Origin: an uncultured bacterium
GTDB taxonomy: Bacteria > Auribacterota > Tritonobacteria > UBA1439
Direction of reading: 5' to 3'
DNA length: 11,354 bases
Assembly (NCBI GenBank): GCA_937858775.1
Contig: CALLYX010000087.1
Coordinates: 1-11,354 of the forward strand
Shown: piece after piece, positions 1-4,636 of the stretch
Position numbering within the stretch: position 1 is the stretch's first letter
Layout of the letters: each line of letters opens with the position of its first letter
Program-made: the position numbers and the translations under genes
Notes under the pieces: model-generated
Databases searched by the model: none
Seen by the model: the letters and a program-made list of their open reading frames with translations, nothing else
What the model was told of the DNA's origin: nothing

Positions 1-97
1 TGGCCGGGGGGGAGCGCGACTTGGGGGCGTCCTTCTGCTGCCGCGGCCGGTCGGGGCGCTCGGCGTGGTCCTCTCGTATGCGGCGCGTGCGTTTCAT
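1..97 (-). pseudogene. Mirrored, degraded copy of the DHS-like gene 5' end (partial)
   Basis: On the minus strand an ATG at 97-95 opens a frame that runs off the window at base 1. It begins MKRTRRIRED, against MKRTHRIREN in the intact gene, and keeps the later K-S-R triplet. The 97 bases differ from the intact copy at 17 sites: eight at first, seven at second and only two at third codon positions. That is the opposite of what selection on a working paralogue leaves. Several aromatic and hydrophobic residues become Arg, Pro, Ser, Asp or Gln. It is either a decayed copy or an artefact of the sequence end. No function is proposed. Confidence 0.5.
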
Positions 98-143
98 GTG
101 GATCCCTTTCCTCGCCGACCATCCGCGGGCGCCGCGCTTAGCG

Positions 144-203
144 GGTTTGCCGGCGAGAAGGCCCGCGACGTGCCCGGCTCGCGGGCCTTGTCGCCGGCAA
201 ACC
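144..203. repeat. Strong hairpin at the palindrome centre
   Basis: The arm GGTTTGCCGGCGA-type sequence at 144-168 is complementary to 179-203 with a single G/G mismatch (157/190), enclosing a loop of about 10 bases rich in C and G. The inner half reads AAGGCCCGCG on one side and CGCGGGCCTT on the other. There is no T-run, so it is not a standard intrinsic terminator. Such a hairpin is a plausible place for DNA to snap back and prime a palindromic duplication in the cell or during amplification. Confidence 0.75.
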
Positions 204-249
204 GGTTAAGCGCGGCGCCCGAGGATGTTCGTCAAGGAAAGGGATCCAC

Positions 250-1413
250 ATGAAACGCACGCACCGCATACGAGAGAACCACTCCGAGCTCCCCGACTGG
301 CTGCGGAAAAAGAAGTATCCCCTCAAGTCGCGCTACCTCTCGGGCAAGAGGATCATGCCGAAGGGGCTTACCGGCCGGGAGAAGCTCGAGGACCTGATGC
401 AGGAGACGTTCCTCGCGTACAACTCCGCCCGCCTGATGGAGGGGTGCCGGCTCTTCGCGCAGAAGATGCTCGAGCCGGACGTGACGGTCGGGATGAGCCT
501 CGCGGGGGCGCTCACCCCGGCCGGGCTGGGGTGCTCCTGCGTGGTGCCGCTCATCAAGGCGGGGTTCGTGGATTGGATCGTCGCCACCGGGGCGAACCTG
601 TACCACGACCTCCACTTCGCCTTCAACATGCCGCTCCACGTGGGGAGCCATCTCGTGGACGACGCGGAACTGCGCAAGAACGACGTGGTCCGCATCTACG
701 ACGTTCTCCTCGGCTATACCGACTGCCTTATGGCTACGGACGACATCCTGCGCGAGATACTCGTGCAGCCGGAGTTCCAGAAGGAGATGGGAACGGCCGA
801 GATGCACCACCTCATCGGCAAGTACGCCGCCGAGTGGGAGCGGAAGGCGGGCCTGAAGGACGTCTCCGTCCTCGCGGCCGCCTACCGCGCTGGCGTCCCG
901 TGCCACACGTCCTCACCCGGCGACTCGACGATCGGGATGAACGTCGCCGGCGTCGAGCTCCGCGGGAACAAGCTCCGCGTCAATCCGACCATCGACGTGA
1001 ACGAGACGACCTCCTACGTGTTGGCGGCGAAGCGCTCGGGGGGGAAGAGCGCCGTGATGCTGATGGGGGGCGGCAGCCCCAAGAACTTCATGCTCCAGAC
1101 CGAACCGCAGATCCAGGAGGTGCTCCGGATCAAGGAGGTCGGACAGGACTACTTCTTCCAGGTCACCGACGCCAGGCCCGACACCGGCGGGCTCTCAGGG
1201 GCGACGCCGCACGAGGCGGTGAGTTGGGGGAAGGTGGACCCGAACCGTCTGCCGGACGCCGTCGTCTGCTACACCGACACGACGATCGCGCTTCCCATCA
1301 TCACGCACTACGCCCTCGCGACGCATCCGAAGCGAAAGCTCCGCCGGCTATACGACAATCGGCCCGCCATGATGGAGGCGCTGGTGAGGGAGTATTTCGC
1401 GCACAACAAGTAG
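250..1413 (+). CDS. Deoxyhypusine-synthase-family protein (bacterial DHS-like, probable polyamine-type aminobutyl transferase)
   Basis: 387 residues, close to the length of eukaryotic and archaeal DHS, which moves the aminobutyl group of spermidine to a lysine of eIF5A using NAD. Bacteria lack eIF5A; some bacterial homologues are thought to make polyamines such as homospermidine. The signature SGATPHEAVSWGK (316-328) holds W326 and K328, matching human W327 and the covalent K329; E322 matches E323. VNPTIDVNETTSY follows the Rossmann-type region. Key differences by eye: human catalytic H288 in VKHH corresponds to N279 in SPKNF, and spermidine-binding D316 corresponds to L315. A weak purine-rich AAGGAA (234-239) lies 10 nt before the ATG. 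The leader and first 32 codons lie in the palindrome, so the native promoter is uncertain. The family call is secure; the substrate is inferred. Confidence 0.9.
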   Translation: MKRTHRIRENHSELPDWLRKKKYPLKSRYLSGKRIMPKGLTGREKLEDLMQETFLAYNSARLMEGCRLFAQKMLEPDVTVGMSLAGALTPAGLGCSCVVPLIKAGFVDWIVATGANLYHDLHFAFNMPLHVGSHLVDDAELRKNDVVRIYDVLLGYTDCLMATDDILREILVQPEFQKEMGTAEMHHLIGKYAAEWERKAGLKDVSVLAAAYRAGVPCHTSSPGDSTIGMNVAGVELRGNKLRVNPTIDVNETTSYVLAAKRSGGKSAVMLMGGGSPKNFMLQTEPQIQEVLRIKEVGQDYFFQVTDARPDTGGLSGATPHEAVSWGKVDPNRLPDAVVCYTDTTIALPIITHYALATHPKRKLRRLYDNRPAMMEALVREYFAHNK

Positions 1414-1434
1414 GCGAAAGGCGGCGGCCGTCCA

Positions 1435-1475
1435 CCCCTCCCCCCGGATCCGCTGGGGGGGGGGCGAAATCGCCC
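1435..1475 (+). terminator. G/C hairpins after the DHS-like gene, possible transcript end
   Basis: A C-rich stretch (1435-1445) faces a run of ten G (1455-1464) around a loop GGATCCGCT, giving about ten pairs with one T-G wobble. It overlaps a second, competing hairpin, GGGCGA / TCGCCC at 1462-1475. It lies 22 nt after the stop codon. There is no T-run, so any termination would not be by the canonical intrinsic mechanism. The ten-G homopolymer is also a place where sequencing could miscount. Confidence 0.35.
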
Positions 1476-1801
1476 GCGCCGCGCCCCGGCCCTTCCTGCG
1501 CCGCTTCCGCGGCGCCCCGATCCGCCGCTCGGGCTCCCGATTACTCCGCTCATGCAAGAGTCCCCTGGCGCCCTCCACTCTGTTGCCGCTCCAACTCCTT
1601 CCAAGAGACGGCGCGCGCGGCGCAAAATCTCTTGTGCAAAAAGGGGAAGAGGCCGAGGCGTTGAGAGCTGTAGCAACGGCCGGGAAGAGGAAGGGCAAAG
1701 GGTTATCCCCTCCGAAACTTTCCACAAGGAAGAAGGGAGGGGACACCCCATGCCATCCACGATACTCAGCGTGCTGAATTTTCGATCCCGGGAGGCAAGA
1801 C

Positions 1802-1888
1802 ATGGATTCAGCGCCCAGGGAGGAAGAGAAGGATCTGCGGGGCATGGCGCGCATCATCTTCTTGAGCCCCCCGTCCCGTCCGCCCTGA
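1802..1888 (+). CDS. Candidate small ORF, 28 residues, unknown function
   Basis: An ATG at 1802 sits 6 nt after a full Shine-Dalgarno GGGAGG (1790-1795). The frame encodes 28 residues, starting MDSAPREEEKD and ending PPSRPP, with an acidic N-terminal third and a short hydrophobic stretch I18-L21. About 23 of 28 codons end in G or C, like the genuine genes and unlike the rest of this intergenic region. A structured, terminator-like element begins 9 nt after the stop. No family is recognised and a chance ORF remains quite possible. Confidence 0.25.
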   Translation: MDSAPREEEKDLRGMARIIFLSPPSRPP

Positions 1889-1896
1889 TACCCCTC

Positions 1897-1958
1897 GAGG
1901 CGCAGTTGCCTCACCGGGTACAACCCCCTTTCTTGGCCGGAAGCGGTTGTACCCTTTT
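1897..1958 (+). terminator. Tandem hairpin with T-run: probable intrinsic terminator or end of a small RNA
   Basis: GAGGC / GCCTC (1897-1901 / 1908-1912) is followed by a perfect 10-bp stem GGGTACAACC / GGTTGTACCC (1916-1925 / 1945-1954) and then TTTT (1955-1958). The loop holds CTTGGCCGGAAG, which can pair its ends to extend the structure. This is the clearest intrinsic-terminator shape in the window, yet the nearest recognised gene upstream ends about 480 bp earlier. It may terminate the 28-codon ORF transcript, a small RNA, or late read-through from the DHS-like gene. Confidence 0.55.
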
Positions 1959-2081
1959 GTCGCCAGGGCCGCTTGACAAGAACGATATCTCGCCGCCCGC
2001 CCCATCCCCATGGGGGTGGAACTACCACCCGAAAGCCCGCGCTTCACTTTACATCCCCCCCCTGGCGGGCAAAAAATGATA

Positions 2082-2109
2082 TTGACTTCTCGGGCCGATG
2101 CGATATACT
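2082..2109 (+). promoter_or_regulatory. Sigma70-type promoter of the cold-shock gene
   Basis: A -35 box TTGACT (2082-2087) and a -10 box TATACT (2104-2109) are separated by 16 bp, each one base from consensus. Transcription would begin near 2116 and give a leader of about 113 nt before the cold-shock start codon. It is the best promoter match in the window. Confidence 0.75.
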
Positions 2110-2115
2110 TTGGCG

Positions 2116-2228
2116 CGGATGTACCGGCAGGCTTAGAAGTCTTGAACCGCAAGGTGAAGATGTCTAAACCTTGCGGTTTTCGGTATATGGCCTTGTCGAC
2201 AGTACAGTAAAAAGGAGGCGTGAACGCC
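2116..2228 (+). promoter_or_regulatory. Structured 5' leader of the cold-shock gene with terminator-like hairpin
   Basis: The predicted leader contains a perfect 10-bp stem AACCGCAAGG / CCTTGCGGTT (2145-2154 / 2169-2178) with a 14-nt loop, followed at once by T's (2177-2180). TTAGA (2133-2137) can pair instead with TCTAA (2163-2167) in the loop, offering an alternative or pseudoknot fold. Long structured leaders that sense temperature are known for E. coli cspA. Whether this hairpin acts as attenuator, thermosensor or mRNA stabiliser is inference; it matches no riboswitch I recognise. Confidence 0.5.
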
Positions 2229-2429
2229 ATGCCGAAGGGCAAAGTGAAATGGTTCAGCAACCAGAAGGGATACGGCTTCATCACGTCCGAGACGGGCGGC
2301 GATGTGTTCGTGCACCACACCGCGATCCAGGGCGAAGGGTACAAGAGCCTTGAGGAGGGCCAGGAGGTCGAGTTCGAGGTCGAAAAGGGCCCGAAGGGCG
2401 ACAAGGCGTCCCGCGTAGTCCCCCTGTAG
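2229..2429 (+). CDS. csp: Cold-shock domain protein (CspA family)
   Basis: 66 residues, the usual size of a single cold-shock domain, a five-strand OB fold that binds single-stranded RNA and DNA and acts as an RNA chaperone in the cytoplasm. RNP1 is K13-G-Y-G-F-I18 and RNP2 is V26-F-V-H-H30, with the conserved KVKWF start of strand 1 and the GPKG loop near the C-terminus. The start is the ATG at 2229: AGGAGG (2213-2218) is 10 nt upstream, while the in-frame GTG at 2220 is only 1 nt from it and is too close. It has its own promoter and long leader, and a strong hairpin follows the stop, so it is probably monocistronic. The family is certain; cold induction is inferred from family and leader. 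Confidence 0.95.
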   Translation: MPKGKVKWFSNQKGYGFITSETGGDVFVHHTAIQGEGYKSLEEGQEVEFEVEKGPKGDKASRVVPL

Positions 2430-2439
2430 TTCATCCTGC

Positions 2440-2474
2440 GGACGGGGCCCGGCGGCGGCGCCGGGCCCCTGTCC
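2440..2474 (+). terminator. Strong hairpin after the cold-shock gene
   Basis: A perfect 10-bp stem GGGGCCCGGC / GCCGGGCCCC (2444-2453 / 2460-2469) with a 6-nt loop is extended past a bulged T by GGAC / GTCC (2440-2443 / 2471-2474). It begins 11 nt after the stop codon. No T-run follows, so it could be a T-less terminator or a 3'-end stabiliser of the short mRNA. Confidence 0.5.
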
Positions 2475-2602
2475 GTCATCGAGGTGATCCCAAAGCGCCG
2501 GTCCCGCGGATTGTTGACGCGAACCGGTGCCGTTTTTTACCCCCGTGCGTTTTGCCGCGTGGGGCGCGGGCGCATCGCATATATGGAATCCCGGCCGGCC
2601 CG

Positions 2603-2662
2603 CCCGCGGGCAGGGCGCCGGCGGCGGCGGTGGCGCCTGACCGGCGGCCCCCGCGGGTTTTT
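2603..2662 (+). terminator. Compound hairpin with T-run upstream of typA
   Basis: CCCGCGGG (2603-2610) can pair with CCCGCGGG (2650-2657), which is directly followed by TTTTT (2658-2662). Inside lies a second stem, CAGG-g-CGCC (2611-2619) with GGCGCCTG (2632-2639), with one bulged G. It ends 50 nt before the typA start, so it is either a back-up terminator for the cold-shock transcript or an attenuator in the typA leader. I see no clear promoter between it and typA. Confidence 0.35.
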
Positions 2663-2712
2663 AGATCCTTGTTTATGAAACGGCCGGATATGCCGGCAGG
2701 CGGGACGCGCGC

Positions 2713-4614
2713 ATGACACCGGTTGAGAAGATCCGCAACCTGGCGATCATTGCCCATATCGACCACGGCAAGACCACGCTGATCGACTCCATCTTCCGGG
2801 CCGCGCACGTCTTCCGCTCCAACGCGCGCGTCGAGGAGCGCGTGATGGACAGCCACGAGCTCGAGCGGGAACGCGGCATCACCATCCGGGCCAAGCATTG
2901 CACCGTGGAGTGGAACGGGTACCAGATAAACATCGTGGACACCCCCGGCCACGCCGACTTCTCCGGGGAGGTGGAGCGGGTCCTTTCGATGGTGGACGGG
3001 GTCCTGCTCCTCGTGGACGCCGTCGAGGGCCCCATGCCGCAGACGCGCTACGTCCTGATGCGCGCGCTCCGGCTCGGCCTCCGCGCCGTGGTCATCGTCA
3101 ACAAGGTGGACCGCCCCCGGGCGGACACACTCCGCACCCTCAACAAGACGTTCGACCTGTTTGTCGAGCTCGGGGCGAACGACGCCCAGGCCGACTTCCC
3201 CGTCCTGTACGGCTCCGGGCTCGAGGGGTGGTTCGTGCGCGACCCGGCCCTCCAGGGGACGCGCGGGATGGCCGCCCTCTTCGAGACGATCGCCGCCTGC
3301 GTGCCGCCCCCGCGGGTCGAGCGGGACGCGCCATTCCTCATGCAGGTGAGCACGCTGGCGTGGAGCGACTACTTCGGGCGGATCGGGTGCGGGCGCGTCC
3401 TCCAGGGCGTTCACCGCCTCGGCGAACCGCTCGTGCGGACGATGACGAGGTGGACCCGCGCCGCCGGGGCGGCGGCGGGGCGTCTCCACGCCGACAGGGC
3501 GTGGGAGGTGGTCGGCACCGAGGAGGCCTCCTCCGCCCATCTCTGGGTGACGCGCGGGCTCGATCGGAAAGAGGTCGGGGAGGTCCGCGCCGGGGATATC
3601 GTCTGGCTGGCGGGGCCCGAGGGGATAGGGATCGGCGACACCTTCTCGGCGCCCTTCATCGAATCACCCGCCCTCCCGCCGCTCGATATCGGCGAGCCGA
3701 CCGTCTCCATGTTCTTCCTCGTCAACTCCGGCCCCCTCTCCGGGCGGGAGGGGTGCGCCGTGACGATGCGGCAGATCCGCGAGCGGCTCGACCGCGAATC
3801 GCGCGTCAACGTCTCCCTCCGCGTGGAGGAGACGGGGCGTGCCGACCGGGTGAAGGTCTCAGGGCGCGGGGAGCTCCACCTGGCCGTCCTCATCGAGGAG
3901 ATGCGGCGCGAGGGGATGGAGCTGTGCGTGACGCGCCCGGAGGTCATCACCTCCGTGGACGCGGAGGGGAACACGCTCGAGCCGATGGAGCATCTCGTCA
4001 TCGACGTCCCCGAGGAGTTCCAGGGGGTCGTCCTGGAGAAGGTGTCCCGGCGCAGGGGCGAGATGACCGCGATGCAGGAGAACGGGCGCGGGGTCATCCG
4101 GCTCGACTTCAGCATCCCGACGCGCGGCCTCATCGGCTACCGGGGCGAGTTTCTAACGGACACCCGAGGCCTCGGCATCATCTCCAGCCGCTTCAGCGGC
4201 TACGGAAGGTGGCGCGGGGAGATCGCCTCGCGCAACCGCGGCTCGATGATCTCCATGGACACCGGCCCGGCGACCTCGTACGCCCTGAAGAACCTCCAGG
4301 TCCGCGGCACGCTCTTCGTGGCGCCGATGGACCCGGTCTACGCCGGGATGATCGTCGGGGAGTATTCGCGCCCCGAGGATATGCCGTGCAACCCCACGAA
4401 GAAGAAGCATCTTTCGAACTGCCGATCGGCGACGAAGGAGCTCTTCGAGGGGTTGAAGGTCCCCCGGACGCTCACGCTCGAGGGGGCGATCGAGTGGATC
4501 GCCCCCGACGAGCTCGTGGAGGTCACCCCGAAGTCGATCCGCGTCCGGAAGGCGATCCTCGGCGCCGAGGATCGCAAGAAGGCGTACCGCAGGGTGGCCG
4601 CCGCGGGGGGGTGA
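2713..4614 (+). CDS. typA: Ribosome-associated translational GTPase TypA/BipA
   Basis: 633 residues; E. coli BipA has 607. TypA/BipA is an EF-G-like GTPase that binds the 70S ribosome and supports ribosome assembly, cold and stress growth. Motifs: G1 AHIDHGKTT (14-22), switch region RERGITI (52-58), G3 DTPGH (76-80), G4 NKVD (130-133), and a G5-like GSGLEGW where SA is usual. The beta-barrel domain II starts at FGRIGCGRV and carries about 25 extra residues around 245-277. The EF-G-like domains and the TypA-specific C-terminus follow, including TRGLIGYRGEFLT and the basic NPTKKKHLSN segment. The ATG is preceded only by a weak GGCGGGA-like site. It is convergent with the next gene, with a 22-nt gap. 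Identity is secure. Confidence 0.97.
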   Translation: MTPVEKIRNLAIIAHIDHGKTTLIDSIFRAAHVFRSNARVEERVMDSHELERERGITIRAKHCTVEWNGYQINIVDTPGHADFSGEVERVLSMVDGVLLLVDAVEGPMPQTRYVLMRALRLGLRAVVIVNKVDRPRADTLRTLNKTFDLFVELGANDAQADFPVLYGSGLEGWFVRDPALQGTRGMAALFETIAACVPPPRVERDAPFLMQVSTLAWSDYFGRIGCGRVLQGVHRLGEPLVRTMTRWTRAAGAAAGRLHADRAWEVVGTEEASSAHLWVTRGLDRKEVGEVRAGDIVWLAGPEGIGIGDTFSAPFIESPALPPLDIGEPTVSMFFLVNSGPLSGREGCAVTMRQIRERLDRESRVNVSLRVEETGRADRVKVSGRGELHLAVLIEEMRREGMELCVTRPEVITSVDAEGNTLEPMEHLVIDVPEEFQGVVLEKVSRRRGEMTAMQENGRGVIRLDFSIPTRGLIGYRGEFLTDTRGLGIISSRFSGYGRWRGEIASRNRGSMISMDTGPATSYALKNLQVRGTLFVAPMDPVYAGMIVGEYSRPEDMPCNPTKKKHLSNCRSATKELFEGLKVPRTLTLEGAIEWIAPDELVEVTPKSIRVRKAILGAEDRKKAYRRVAAAGG

Positions 4615-4636
4615 GCCGCCCCGCCCCCTCCCCCGA

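Larger units (their letters stand above)
1..346. repeat. Large imperfect palindrome (inverted duplication of the DHS-like gene start)
   Basis: Position p pairs with position 347-p across the whole stretch without any gap. Comparing base by base by eye I count 28 mismatches in 173 pairs (about 84% identity). The right arm carries the first 32 codons of the deoxyhypusine-synthase-like gene and its leader; the left arm carries a mirrored, altered copy. The centre is itself a strong hairpin (144-203). Mismatches are sparse at 50-97 (4 of 48) and dense at 1-49 (13 of 49). It could be a real head-to-head duplication or a fold-back chimera at a contig end; the sequence alone does not decide. Confidence 0.9.
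1414..2081. other. Long intergenic region without a convincing large gene
   Basis: Frames open here on both strands have low G/C at third positions and low-complexity Ser/Arg/Pro-rich products, unlike the flanking genes, so I treat the region as mostly noncoding. It contains a purine-rich tract around 1630-1745, a short ORF candidate (1802-1888), a tandem hairpin with T-run (1897-1958), a CCCCATGGGG palindrome (2006-2015), and an overlapping hairpin GGGTGG / CCACCC (2014-2019 / 2025-2030), before the cold-shock promoter. The two last hairpins are mutually exclusive. No tRNA, rRNA, transposase remnant or direct-repeat array is visible. Confidence 0.6.

Noticed and set aside
1703..1726. TTATCCCC and TTTCCACA, resembling DnaA boxes
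   Set aside because: Each has mismatches to the TTATCCACA consensus, there are only two, and no AT-rich unwinding region or replication gene is near.
1973..1978. Perfect -35 box TTGACA
   Set aside because: No -10-like hexamer lies 15-19 bp downstream; the sequence there is CCCGCC-type.
2032..2076. GCCCGC / GCGGGC pair next to AAAAAA as a minus-strand terminator
   Set aside because: On the minus strand the T-run precedes the stem instead of following it, and there is no minus-strand gene to end here.
1750..2079. 109-codon frame with a good GGAGGGG Shine-Dalgarno
   Set aside because: Third positions lack the strong G/C preference of the real genes, the product is low-complexity, and it covers the terminator-like hairpin and runs up to the cold-shock promoter.
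2476..3540. Long open frame on the minus strand across the start of typA
   Set aside because: It is a by-product of GC-rich codons in typA, whose motifs are unmistakable; the antisense product has no recognisable domain.
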